From Deltaproteobacteria bacterium (GTDB lineage Bacteria; Desulfobacterota; DSM-4660; Desulfatiglandales; Desulfatiglandaceae): a stretch of 28,295 bases of DNA. The notes under the pieces are model-generated. The model saw only the letters and a list, made by a program, of their open reading frames with translations, was not told the origin of the DNA and searched no databases. The position numbers and the translations under genes are program-made. Location of the stretch: positions 1 to 28,295 of the forward strand of contig JABGPV010000029.1 of assembly GCA_018644785.1 (NCBI GenBank), given 5' to 3'. Positions 14,179-22,491 of the stretch are shown here, in pieces (position 1 is the first letter of the stretch; each line of letters opens with the position of its first letter).

Positions 14179-14787
14179 ATGGAAAAGAAGCTTTTGGAGG
14201 TATTTTCAGATTATGTGTGACCCTGGTGCTATTTCATCACGGGTCGTGTTGAACGATTGATAAAGGAAGAGGATTTTGCGGTTCAATGGCGTGCTTTTCC
14301 CCTCCACCCCGATACACCGGAGGAGGGGATGACGCTGGAAGCGCTTTTCAAGGGGCGCATGATGGACATTTCCGGCATGATGGCTCGGCTTCGAGACGTA
14401 GCCAAAGCGGAAGGATTGCCGTTCGGTGAACGGAGCATGACCTATAACAGCCGCCTGGCCCAGGAATTGGGCAAGTGGGCCGAAGCACAGGGAAGAATAG
14501 AGGCTTACAACGATGCGGTGTTTCAGGCCTATTTCGCCCATGGTCGCAACATCGGTAAAATTTCTGAATTGGTTGGGGTGGCCGGATCACTTGGTCTGGA
14601 CGAGAAAGAAGCGCGAAAGGTGCTTGAAGAACGAAGATTCAAGGCTGCCGTGGATACGGATTGGCAACAATCCGGAAAAATTGGGGTTACGGCTGTGCCC
14701 ACGTTTGTCATGGATGGACGGATTCTGGTGGGAGCCCAACCCTATGCGGTACTGGCGGAATTTGTAAAACCGGGAGAGGGGCGTTGA
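14179..14787 (+). CDS. selenocysteine-containing FrnE/DsbA-family thiol-disulfide oxidoreductase (U-P-W-C)
   Basis: A 202-residue selenoprotein when TGA at 14218-14220 is read as selenocysteine (residue 14). Codons before it give MEKKLLEVFSDYV, the first thioredoxin-fold strand of FrnE proteins. Codons after it give PWCYF, so Sec replaces the first, nucleophilic Cys of the usual SDYVCPWCY motif. The rest fits the family: WRAFPLHPDTPEEG, the helical insert, and cis-Pro segment GVTAVPTFVMDGR near the C-terminus. Full length matches the usual 200-215 residues. AAGGAA lies ahead of ATG 14179, and a SECIS-like hairpin follows the TGA. There is no signal peptide, so it is cytoplasmic. Its stop overlaps the octaheme cytochrome start (TGATG). 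If TGA were read as stop, only a TTG at 14257 would remain, giving an enzyme without an active site. Confidence 0.9.
14218..14253 (+). promoter_or_regulatory. Sec UGA codon with bacterial SECIS-like hairpin
   Basis: The TGA at 14218-14220 is followed by a hairpin: TTCA (14233-14236) pairs with TGAA (14250-14253), a T-T mismatch follows, then CACG (14238-14241) pairs with CGTG (14245-14248), with apical loop GGT (14242-14244). The first loop G lies 22 bases after the TGA. Bacterial SECIS elements are coding-region hairpins with small G-containing loops about 16-37 bases downstream of the UGA, recognised by SelB. Folding was done by eye. Confidence 0.75.
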
Positions 14788-16322
14788 TGATTCAGGGGAA
14801 TTGCAGTGCTGGAAACCGTATTTTTCTCGCAGGGGTTGTGGTTCTGGAAATCCTGTTCCTTGCAATGGCGGCATTGCCGGCCTATGGCGCATCCCTGAGT
14901 GAGGACAGCCAGGCCTGCGTGGATTGCCACATCTATGCCACGCCGGGAATTGTATCCGGATGGAAAAAGGGAAGGATGGCGCGGGTACCCCCCGATGCGG
15001 CAATGAAAAAGCCCCTTTCGGCACGGCGCATTTCGGTCAATGAACCGCCGGAAAAAATGGCAAAAGTGGTGGTCGGGTGTGCCGAATGCCACACCATGAA
15101 CCCCGAAAAGCACAAGGATACCTTTGAGCACAACGGCTACTCGGTTCATGTGGTGGTGACCCCCGGGGATTGCGCTGTCTGCCACCCCGTGGAAGTGGCG
15201 CAATACGGCCAGAACCTCATGAGCCATGCCTATGGCAATCTGCAGGGCAATTCGCTCTATCAATCCCTGGCCGATGCCACCAACGGCCTGCAGACATTTG
15301 AAAATATGAAAATCACCCATGCAAAGCCCGATCCGCTCATGGATGCGGATGCCTGTCTCTATTGCCATGGTACAAAGGTTGAGGTCAAGGGATTGAAGAC
15401 CCGTGATACCCCTGACGGTGAGATGGATTTCCCCATCCTGACCGGCTGGCCCAACCGGGGCGTGGGACGGATCAATCCCGATGGGACAAAAGGGTCCTGC
15501 ACGGCCTGTCACACGCGGCACGAATTTTCAATGGCCATGGCCCGCAAACCCTACACCTGTTCAGAGTGTCATAAAGGGCCGGATGTGCCGGCCTACAAGG
15601 TTTACAGCGTGAGTAAGCATGGAAACGTTTTTGCCTCCCTTGGCAGCCAATGGAACTATGATACTGTTCCCTGGACCTTGGGGAAGGATTTTACAGCGCC
15701 CACCTGCGCCGTCTGTCACATCAGTGAGGTGGTGACAGATGAGGGGGATGTTCTGGCTGCTCGGACCCACCGCATGAGCGATCGTCTCCCCCTGCGCCTG
15801 TTCGGCCTGATTTACGCGCATCCCTCACCCCGATCGCCGGATACCACGGTGATCCGGAACGGTCAGGTACTTCCCCTGCCCACGGAACTGACCGGGGAGC
15901 CGGCGTCAAAATATTTGATCGATTCGAAGGAACAGGCCAAGCGTCAGAAAACCATGGAAAAAGTATGTCTGGGCTGCCACAGCCAGGGGTGGGTGGAAGG
16001 CCATTTTGCCCGTCTGAAAAAGACAGTTCAATACACCAATATCATGACCCTGACCGCCACAAAGATCATGTTGTCCGCCTGGGAAAAGGGTTTCGCAAAG
16101 GGTCTGGCGCAGAAAGACAGCCTCTTTAACGAGGCCATTGAAAAGATGTGGGTTGAGCAGTGGCTTTTTTATGCCAACACCACCCGGCTGGCTTCCGCCA
16201 TGACCGGTGCGGATTACGGAGTATTTGCCAATGGCAGATGGTTTATGTCCAAAAATATTCAGGATATGCTTGACTGGTTCAAATTGCGTATTAAGTATGA
16301 AGAGATGTCAAAAAAGCCATAA
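14787..16322 (+). CDS. exported octaheme cytochrome c, hydroxylamine-oxidoreductase-like family
   Basis: A 511-residue protein with an N-terminal signal/anchor (about 10-35, ending PAYGA). Eight CxxCH haem sites are visible at residues about 44, 98, 129, 190, 238, 258, 307 and 394. The spacing, and the helical C-terminus after the last haem (with NTTRLASAMTGADYGVF near 464-480), match the HAO/octaheme cytochrome family rather than NrfA or tetrathionate reductase. These enzymes act in the periplasm on N or S oxyanions; whether this one oxidises hydroxylamine or reduces nitrite-type substrates cannot be read here. A Tyr in GADY is a candidate for the HAO haem-crosslink position, to be tested by alignment. 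GAGAGGGG precedes ATG 14787, which overlaps the selenoprotein stop. In-frame codons upstream of 14787 belong to the other gene and are not used. Confidence 0.85.
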   Translation: MIQGNCSAGNRIFLAGVVVLEILFLAMAALPAYGASLSEDSQACVDCHIYATPGIVSGWKKGRMARVPPDAAMKKPLSARRISVNEPPEKMAKVVVGCAECHTMNPEKHKDTFEHNGYSVHVVVTPGDCAVCHPVEVAQYGQNLMSHAYGNLQGNSLYQSLADATNGLQTFENMKITHAKPDPLMDADACLYCHGTKVEVKGLKTRDTPDGEMDFPILTGWPNRGVGRINPDGTKGSCTACHTRHEFSMAMARKPYTCSECHKGPDVPAYKVYSVSKHGNVFASLGSQWNYDTVPWTLGKDFTAPTCAVCHISEVVTDEGDVLAARTHRMSDRLPLRLFGLIYAHPSPRSPDTTVIRNGQVLPLPTELTGEPASKYLIDSKEQAKRQKTMEKVCLGCHSQGWVEGHFARLKKTVQYTNIMTLTATKIMLSAWEKGFAKGLAQKDSLFNEAIEKMWVEQWLFYANTTRLASAMTGADYGVFANGRWFMSKNIQDMLDWFKLRIKYEEMSKKP

Positions 16323-16361
16323 CCATGGTTTCTAATCACACGAAAAAGGAGAATTCAACAA

Positions 16362-16568
16362 ATGGAAACAAGCAGATTTACGGTCCCGAACGTCAGCTGC
16401 GGCCATTGTGTCAAGGCCATTCAAAAAGAACTCAGTGAACTGGCGGGGGTGGCTTCCGTTGAGGGAGATCCCGGCATGAAAGTGATAAAAGTGGCGTGGG
16501 AGGCGCCGGCCACGGAAGACAATCTCAGGGCCACCCTCAAAGAAATCAATTACCCGGCGGCGGATTAA
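16362..16568 (+). CDS. CopZ-like heavy-metal-associated (HMA) copper chaperone
   Basis: A 68-residue ferredoxin-like HMA domain. The metal motif is VSCGHC at about residues 11-16, close to MxCxxC of Cu(I) chaperones but with Ser for the common Met-Thr. The C-terminal part (TEDNLRATLKEINYPAAD) is the usual second helix and end. It would deliver Cu(I) to the P-type ATPase that begins only six bases downstream. AAGGAG precedes the ATG. Hg or Zn binding is less likely given the neighbour. Confidence 0.85.
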   Translation: METSRFTVPNVSCGHCVKAIQKELSELAGVASVEGDPGMKVIKVAWEAPATEDNLRATLKEINYPAAD

Positions 16569-16574
16569 ATCCCA

Positions 16575-19028
16575 ATGGCCGATGAGACCCATCTCACCCT
16601 TCCCATTACCGGCATGACCTGCGTCAACTGCGCGGCCAATCTGGAGCGAGCCGTCAAGAAGATGCCGGGAGTTCAGGACATTAACGTCAATTTTGCCACT
16701 GAACAGGCCACCGTCACCCTTGAACCGGAACAGGTTCCTCTGACCGCCCTGGTGGAAGGGATTCAAGATGCGGGCTTCAATGTGGCGAAGGCCACCGTGA
16801 CGTTTCCCGTCACAGGGATGAGTTGTGTCAACTGCGCCATGAACATTGAAAGGGCCCTTAAGAAAAAGGTCCCCGGCGTGTTGAATGCCAATGTCAATTT
16901 TGCGGCCGAACGGGTGACCGTGGCATATGTGCCCTCCGTGACCGGCGTGGAAGAGATGATTGGGGCCATCGAAGGGGCCGGATTCGGTGCGGTGCGGCCG
17001 GACGAGGATTCAGGCGAAGACGCGGAACAGCTGGCCCGGGACGCCGAGATCAGGGACCAGACACGCAAATTCCTGGTGGGCGTCGTTTTTGCCGCGCCGC
17101 TTTTTCTCCTCAGCATGGGCCGGGACTTTGGCCTCCTGGGCCCCTGGAGTCATGAAGCCTGGGTTAATTGGATGTTTCTGGCCCTGGCCACCCCGGTGCA
17201 GTTCTACACGGGATGGGACTATTATGTGGGGGGCTATAAAAGCCTGAAAAACGGCAGTGCCAACATGGACGTGCTGGTGGCCATGGGGTCTTCCGTGGCC
17301 TACTTTTATTCCCTGGCCCTGTTGCTTTACCCATTGCTGGGAAATCACGTCTATTTCGAAACCTCCGCCGTGATCATTACCCTCATCAAACTGGGGAAAA
17401 TGCTGGAATCCAGGACCAAGGGTCGTACCGGCGGCGCCATCCGCAAGCTCATGGGTCTCAGGCCCAAAACAGCCGCCATTGTGGTGGATGGTGAAGAGCA
17501 GGTGATTCCCCTGGCGGCCGTCAAGGTGGGAGACCTGGTTCTGGTCAGACCCGGAGAGCGTATCCCCGTGGATGGCGTGGTGACGGAAGGGGAGTCCAGC
17601 GTGGATGAATCCATGCTCACCGGTGAACCCATTCCGGTGGACAAGGGACCTGAAGACAACGTGATCGCCGGTGCGGTCAACGGGGAAGGCCTCCTCAAGT
17701 TCGAGGCGGCAAAGGTGGGTAAGGATACGGCCCTGGCCCAGATTATCCGGTTGGTGCAGGAGGCCCAGGGGAGTAAGGCACCCATTCAGGCCACGGCGGA
17801 TCGCGTGGCCTCTTTTTTTGTACCGGGCGTTTTGATCATCGCCTTTGGTACGTTTATCCTCTGGTGGATCATGGGCGGCGAATTTGTGCCCGCCATGATC
17901 CGCATGGTGGCGGTTCTGGTGATCGCATGTCCCTGCGCCCTGGGGTTGGCCACTCCCACTGCCATCATGGCGGGAACCGGAAAAGGGGCTGAAAAGGGGG
18001 TATTATTTAAGAACAGCGAAGCCCTGGAGATGGCGGCGCGCCTCAAAATCATCGTGCTGGACAAGACCGGCACCCTGACTGTGGGAAAGCCCTCGGTGGT
18101 GGATGTTCGAACGGCCGAAGGGTTCATGGGAGATGAAAACGACTTCCTGAAAATGGCCGCATCCGTTGAAAAAGGTTCCGAACACCCTCTGGGCCGGGCC
18201 ATTGTAAAAGAAGCCGTTGAGCGAAAGATTGAACTGGTGGGTCCGGACGATTTCAAGGCCCTGCGCGGCCATGGGGTGACGGCGCGGATTGAGGGGCAGG
18301 GCCTGGTTCGGGTGGGAAAACCCGCCTGGCTCCGGGAAACGGGCGTGGCCATTTCACCTGATGGGGAAAATCAGATTGAATCCCTGGAGGACCAGGGGAA
18401 AACCCTCATGGTCGTTTCCGCAAACGACCGGTTCGCGGGAATCATCGGTTTGTCCGACACCCTGAAGCCGGAGTCGGCAGCGGTGGTTGAAGAACTCCAT
18501 GGGGAAGGTCTCAAAGTGGTCATGCTTACGGGAGACAACGCCCGGGCCGCCGGGGTGATCGCCCGGAAAGCCGGGATCGATGAAGTGGTGGCCGATGTTC
18601 TGCCCGACGAAAAGGAAGGAAATATACAGGAATTGCAGGCAAAAGGGGAAAAGGTCGGCATGGTGGGGGACGGCATCAACGACGCACCTGCCCTGGCCCG
18701 GGCTGACGTGGGCCTGGCCATCGGGACGGGAACGGATGTGGCCATTGAAACGGGGGATGTGATCCTTCAGAGCGGCAACCTGAAGGGCGTACCCAGAGCC
18801 ATCCGCATCAGCCGGGCCACCATGACCGCCATTCGTCAGAACCTGTTCTGGGCGTTTATTTACAATATCATCCTGATTCCCGTGGCGGCAGGCGCTCTGT
18901 ACCCCTTTGAGTCCCTCCCCGGGTTCATGAGGGAACTGCACCCGATCCTGGCCGCCCTGGCCATGGCCATGAGCAGCATCACGGTAGTGAGCAACAGCCT
19001 GCGTCTTTATCGGAAAAAGATTGAGTGA
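16575..19028 (+). CDS. copA: Cu(I)-exporting P1B-type ATPase with two N-terminal HMA domains
   Basis: An 817-residue inner-membrane transporter. Two metal-binding domains carry GMTCVNC (about 13-19) and GMSCVNC (about 81-87). Eight membrane helices are expected. The actuator TGE is at about 349-351, and the transport-site CPC is in [13 protein letters not shown] at about 451-463. The phosphorylation motif is DKTGT (D496), with SEHPLG and GDGINDAPA in the nucleotide and hinge regions. YN in helix 7 and the [13 protein letters not shown] end in helix 8 fit the Cu(I)/Ag(I) P1B-1 subclass. Cu(I) is pumped from cytoplasm to periplasm. It follows the chaperone gene by six bases with a poor ribosome site, suggesting translational coupling, and precedes the MscS gene by 26 bases. 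Confidence 0.95.
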   Translation: MADETHLTLPITGMTCVNCAANLERAVKKMPGVQDINVNFATEQATVTLEPEQVPLTALVEGIQDAGFNVAKATVTFPVTGMSCVNCAMNIERALKKKVPGVLNANVNFAAERVTVAYVPSVTGVEEMIGAIEGAGFGAVRPDEDSGEDAEQLARDAEIRDQTRKFLVGVVFAAPLFLLSMGRDFGLLGPWSHEAWVNWMFLALATPVQFYTGWDYYVGGYKSLKNGSANMDVLVAMGSSVAYFYSLALLLYPLLGNHVYFETSAVIITLIKLGKMLESRTKGRTGGAIRKLMGLRPKTAAIVVDGEEQVIPLAAVKVGDLVLVRPGERIPVDGVVTEGESSVDESMLTGEPIPVDKGPEDNVIAGAVNGEGLLKFEAAKVGKDTALAQIIRLVQEAQGSKAPIQATADRVASFFVPGVLIIAFGTFILWWIMGGEFVPAMIRMVAVLVIACPCALGLATPTAIMAGTGKGAEKGVLFKNSEALEMAARLKIIVLDKTGTLTVGKPSVVDVRTAEGFMGDENDFLKMAASVEKGSEHPLGRAIVKEAVERKIELVGPDDFKALRGHGVTARIEGQGLVRVGKPAWLRETGVAISPDGENQIESLEDQGKTLMVVSANDRFAGIIGLSDTLKPESAAVVEELHGEGLKVVMLTGDNARAAGVIARKAGIDEVVADVLPDEKEGNIQELQAKGEKVGMVGDGINDAPALARADVGLAIGTGTDVAIETGDVILQSGNLKGVPRAIRISRATMTAIRQNLFWAFIYNIILIPVAAGALYPFESLPGFMRELHPILAALAMAMSSITVVSNSLRLYRKKIE

Positions 19029-19054
19029 TCCAAAAATAGGAAGGGAGGTTCGAA

Positions 19055-19882
19055 ATGGATACGGTGTCTTCAGGTCTGACCAGTTATGTGGATCAGATCA
19101 GCAAAGTGGGTGGGGAGTTGGGCCCCATGGTAGTCAAGGGCATGATTCTGCTGATTATTGTGTTGATCCTGGTGAAATATATCGGGAAATTTATGACCTC
19201 CATTCTGATCAAGAGAGGCATGCCCGAGCGGAGAGCCTCCTATTCGGTAACCGGTCTGCATATCCTGGTGCTTCTGGTGGGGGCACTGGTGGTGCTCAAC
19301 TTCATCGGATTTCCGGCTGCCCTTCTTTTCCGGGTGATCATGGTCATCGTGATGGTGGGTATCGCCGCCTTTGTGATCGCAAGGCCGTACATTCCCAAGC
19401 TGCCGCTCAAAACAGGGGATGTGGTCATGATCGGTGGCGCCTTGGGGAAGGTGGATCTCATTTCAGTTATGCACACAAGGTTGCGAACCTTTGACGGAAA
19501 GGTGGTCTATATCCCCAACCACAAGGTATTGAATGATCAGGTGGTCAATACCAGCCTCCGACCCAAGCGCCGCCTGGATATCAATTTCTATATCCCTTAT
19601 GAAGCGGATGTGACAAAGGTAAAGGAAATTGTTGGAGGAATTCTCAAAGAATCCGAAATCGTTCAGGAAAAACCCGTACCGCGGGTGGTGATTGATAAAT
19701 TCGCCCCGGGTTATATGGAGATGAAGGCCCGATTCTGGGTTGAAAAAAAATATGCCCTGGTGGGCCGCTGGGGACTCAACGAGAAAATCAAGACCCGGTT
19801 TGATGAGGAGGGTATTCGAATGGCGTCGCCCCGTCTGGAGATCGATGAAAAGTCGCCTGGGCGGGTTGAAGAGATTTCTTAA
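19055..19882 (+). CDS. MscS-family small-conductance mechanosensitive channel
   Basis: A 275-residue protein with three N-terminal membrane helices (about 24-45, 65-87 and 88-110), followed by the MscS beta domain: PKLPLKTGDVVMIGGALGKVDLISVMHTRLRTFDGKVVYIPNHKVLNDQVVN in sequence order at about 113-165, with PNHK the usual turn. The C-terminal alpha/beta domain is present. It releases ions under hypo-osmotic stress. GGGAGG (19043-19048) is six bases before the ATG. It is the last gene of the plus-strand unit and is followed by a strong terminator. Confidence 0.9.
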   Translation: MDTVSSGLTSYVDQISKVGGELGPMVVKGMILLIIVLILVKYIGKFMTSILIKRGMPERRASYSVTGLHILVLLVGALVVLNFIGFPAALLFRVIMVIVMVGIAAFVIARPYIPKLPLKTGDVVMIGGALGKVDLISVMHTRLRTFDGKVVYIPNHKVLNDQVVNTSLRPKRRLDINFYIPYEADVTKVKEIVGGILKESEIVQEKPVPRVVIDKFAPGYMEMKARFWVEKKYALVGRWGLNEKIKTRFDEEGIRMASPRLEIDEKSPGRVEEIS

Positions 19883-19905
19883 AGGGGAGCGGCAGGGAAG
19901 ATTTG

Positions 19906-19939
19906 AAGGGGCCCCACAGCAGGTAAGGGCCCCTTTCTT
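19906..19939 (+). terminator. intrinsic terminator closing the plus-strand unit
   Basis: AAGGGGCCC (19906-19914) pairs perfectly with GGGCCCCTT (19927-19935) around a 12-base loop. It is followed by TCTT to give a T-rich end. It lies 23 bases after the MscS stop codon. Confidence 0.8.
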
Positions 19940-19965
19940 GTGCGTTTCGCCATATCACGCAGGCC

Positions 19966-21108
19966 TTAGAGCAGCCCGCCTGACCATAATGCCTCAAGAA
20001 ACATCCGCCAGGGCATTACATCAAGGGCATTCCCCAGCCGCTTGGGCTGCTTATCAAGGCAAACGATGATCGCCCGCTTTACGGCATATTCTTCCAGCAG
20101 GGCCTTGAGACCCTTTCCATGCCCTTCATGTATCCTTCGAGTTCCTTTCACCTCAATGGCCAAATCCATGTCGCCCAGGATGAAGTCCACTTCAAGGCCG
20201 GTGCTGGTGCGCCAGTATCGAATGTCAAGTTCAGGATTTCGGTAGGCCTGATACGCTTTCAGTTCCATTAAAATGTAGTGTTCGAAAGAATGCCCGAATT
20301 CCGGGGTCCCGGCTTGAGGCTTACGGCGGGCGAGATAATTGGAAACGCCCACATCGAAAAGATAGAACTTTTCGGTTTCAATGAGGCGTCTCTTTTTCGC
20401 TTTTCGCCAGGGCGGCACCCGGAATCCAAGCAGAGTGTCTTCCAGGATCTGAAAATAGTTCCGGACCACCTTGGCGCTGACGCCTGTTTCCCTTCCCACA
20501 TTGGTGTAGTTCAGCAGTTCGCCGGAAGAGAGTGCCGCAACCCGTAGAAATTCTGAAAATGCAGGAATGTTCTGGGTTGTCGCTTCTACAGCTATCTCTT
20601 CCTTCAAATAGTCTGCTATGTAGGCCCTTAAATCCTGCATTGGGTCCGATGAAAGGAAGTGGGGTGGAAGGAGACCCGAAATAATAATTTCTTCCAGATC
20701 GAAACCTTCCGTTTCGGCCCACGTGAGGGGTGCCATTGTATATCGCCAGGCTCGTCCTGCAAGCAGGTTTGCGTGTCCCCGTCTCAACTTGCGGGCACTG
20801 GATCCGGTCATGAGAAAAGAAACGCCGGTGTTTTCTATCATCCAGTGGATTTCGTTGAGTAAATCCGGAATCATCTGGATCTCATCAATGATGATGAGGC
20901 CCTCATATTCTTCATAACGCTCGCGCAGCAATGATGGGCGGGAGGCATAATCGGCAAACAGATCGGTCTTGAGTAGATCGATCAAAATCGAATCAGGAAA
21001 ATGTCTTTTGACCCAGTACGTTTTGCCCGTCCTGCGGGGTCCCCAAAGGAAAGCGGAACGATTGGGAGGCAGGTCGACATGTATGCGTCTGTCTTTGATA
21101 AATTTCAT
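19966..21108 (-). CDS. AAA ATPase with C-terminal DUF4143 domain
   Basis: A 380-residue ATP-binding protein of the AAA_14/DUF4143 family. Walker A is GPRRTGKT at about residues 23-30 and Walker B is GLIIIDEIQM at about 69-78. A sensor-like LMTGSSARKLRRG follows. The C-terminal region has FEHYILMELKAY and LEVDFILGDMDLAIEVKG, the nuclease-like strand pattern (D...EVK) of DUF4143. These genes are common, often laterally transferred, and of unknown cellular role. The ATG at 21106-21108 has no ribosome site, and a near-consensus promoter ends only a few bases upstream, so the mRNA may be leaderless. It stands alone after the UPF0261 gene. Confidence 0.88.
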   Translation of the reverse strand: MKFIKDRRIHVDLPPNRSAFLWGPRRTGKTYWVKRHFPDSILIDLLKTDLFADYASRPSLLRERYEEYEGLIIIDEIQMIPDLLNEIHWMIENTGVSFLMTGSSARKLRRGHANLLAGRAWRYTMAPLTWAETEGFDLEEIIISGLLPPHFLSSDPMQDLRAYIADYLKEEIAVEATTQNIPAFSEFLRVAALSSGELLNYTNVGRETGVSAKVVRNYFQILEDTLLGFRVPPWRKAKKRRLIETEKFYLFDVGVSNYLARRKPQAGTPEFGHSFEHYILMELKAYQAYRNPELDIRYWRTSTGLEVDFILGDMDLAIEVKGTRRIHEGHGKGLKALLEEYAVKRAIIVCLDKQPKRLGNALDVMPWRMFLEALWSGGLL

Positions 21109-21117
21109 TATAGGGTT

Positions 21118-21145
21118 ATTTTATCCGGATAATTTTCCCTGTCAA
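21118..21145 (-). promoter_or_regulatory. strong sigma-70-type promoter overlapping a palindrome
   Basis: On the minus strand, -35 TTGACA (21140-21145) and -10 TAAAAT (21118-21123) are 16 bases apart. A perfect 12-bp palindrome TTATCCGGATAA (21121-21132) overlaps the -10 and spacer, an ideal operator position. The predicted start (about 21109-21112) is at most a few bases before the ATG. Confidence 0.65.
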
Positions 21146-21201
21146 GTAAATATATCATTCCGTTCAAGAATCATTGGCATTTGCCATTTTCCTGGCTTCA
21201 A

Positions 21202-22419
21202 TCAAAATGGGGTCCTTTCGGCGGTTTTGATCATTTCGTCCATTACTGAGGCGGCCCGGTCCGCGAACAACGGGTCGTTAATATGCAGGTTGGCCGTTTC
21301 AACGTCTATCCCCGGGGCGAGGCCGTCCTTGAACGCGTTTATGAACGCCTGCCCGGCGGCGGGGTTATGGAGGGGTGCGTTTTCCTCGTCGGCCTCGGAC
21401 ATGCCTCTAAGCGGTATGAGGACGCGAACGTTTCCGGGGTCCATGTTGAGTTTTTCCGACAGCTGAGCGGCAAGCAGCCGGGATTCCCCGGCATTGACGC
21501 GGATGGCGGAACGGAAATCGTAGAAGAATATCTGACGGTCGCGGAATTGCGGCGGGATACTGTCCCGCGTAAATTCCAGCACGATACAGTCCATGCCCCC
21601 GGGTACCGTGAGGCGCGGCACGGGCGGCCCCGGAACCGGTTCGAACCTTTTTTCCCCGATGGCGCCGCAATACCCGTCCATGAACGCGTCGGCCAGTTCG
21701 TGGGTGGCCAGATCCAGGATTCCGTCAAAATATCCTTCGCTGGCCAGTTCCATCATGGCCATGCCGCCGGTTCCGTTGGCGTGGAAGGGGATCACCTCGT
21801 ATCCCAGGTTTTCCAGCCGTTCCCTGACGTTTTCGGCAGCGCGGGTGATGAATCCGAAAAAGCTGAGCGCCACGCGTTTCTTCGCGGAACCGGCCTGCCA
21901 CCGGTCGCTCACCATGCCGCAGACGGCGCCGGCCGCGTTGTCCAGGATTCGGCCGGTGACGCTGTTGATGCCCAGGATATCCGATACGCTGTGCATCATG
22001 GTGATGTCCTTTGTACCCACCACTTCCGACATATCCCGTGAGGCCACGGTGGAGACCATGACTTTGGGGACCCCCAGGGGAAGCACGCGCATGATACTGG
22101 TGCAGATGTGGGTTCCGGTCCCGCCTCCCGCGGAAATAATGCCTGAAATCCCGCCGTCTTCGTGGAGCCGCCGGACCCGGGTCTTGGCCCGGGATATAAC
22201 CTCGGCAATGGCCTGGTCCCTGGAAAGTTCTTTTTCTTCATCCTTCAATTCCCCGTAAAAATCCACGTGGACGGGGCGGGACGGAGGACGTCCGGTCCCC
22301 ACGTTGATGGTCATGGTCCGGCAACCCCTTTCCTGAATTCGGGTCTCTAGAAACTGATGCTCTTCCCCTTTGGAATCAAAGGTTCCCAAAACCGCGATGG
22401 AGGCTTTTTCCCTGATCAT
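21202..22419 (-). CDS. UPF0261 / Tm-1-like ATP-binding domain protein
   Basis: A 405-residue cytoplasmic protein of the UPF0261 family. The N-terminus IAVLGTFDSKGEEHQFL and the Gly-rich ISGIISAGGGTGTHI (about 90-104) with SDILGINSVTGRILDNAAGA are family hallmarks, as is VIPFHANGTGGMAMMEL. The plant Tm-1 homologue binds ATP; bacterial members have no firmly established reaction. GGAAGGG precedes the ATG. The gene lies 72 bases after rlmB and could be the last gene of that operon; a GC-rich hairpin in the gap has no T-run. Confidence 0.85.
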   Translation of the reverse strand: MIREKASIAVLGTFDSKGEEHQFLETRIQERGCRTMTINVGTGRPPSRPVHVDFYGELKDEEKELSRDQAIAEVISRAKTRVRRLHEDGGISGIISAGGGTGTHICTSIMRVLPLGVPKVMVSTVASRDMSEVVGTKDITMMHSVSDILGINSVTGRILDNAAGAVCGMVSDRWQAGSAKKRVALSFFGFITRAAENVRERLENLGYEVIPFHANGTGGMAMMELASEGYFDGILDLATHELADAFMDGYCGAIGEKRFEPVPGPPVPRLTVPGGMDCIVLEFTRDSIPPQFRDRQIFFYDFRSAIRVNAGESRLLAAQLSEKLNMDPGNVRVLIPLRGMSEADEENAPLHNPAAGQAFINAFKDGLAPGIDVETANLHINDPLFADRAASVMDEMIKTAERTPF

Positions 22420-22491
22420 GCTGTTCCCTTCCAGGTTGTTCGCGCTGTCTTTGTCAGGGCTGCATGATGCCGGGGCCGCCCCTTTCCCGGG

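Noticed and set aside
14218..14220. TGA as a pseudogene-making nonsense mutation or sequencing error
   Set aside because: The stop lies exactly at the catalytic Cys position, the frame is otherwise intact, and a SECIS-like hairpin follows. A random mutation would rarely satisfy all three.
14661..14786. Upstream extension of the octaheme cytochrome reading frame
   Set aside because: These codons lie in another frame of the selenoprotein gene. A signal peptide and ribosome site point to ATG 14787.
14257..14787. TTG-started DsbA-like ORF as a complete gene
   Set aside because: It lacks the first strand and active site of the FrnE fold, has no good ribosome site, and coding similarity continues upstream through the TGA at 14218.
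21283..22258. Plus-strand ORFs inside the UPF0261 gene
   Set aside because: They are shadows; the minus-strand protein has clear family motifs throughout.
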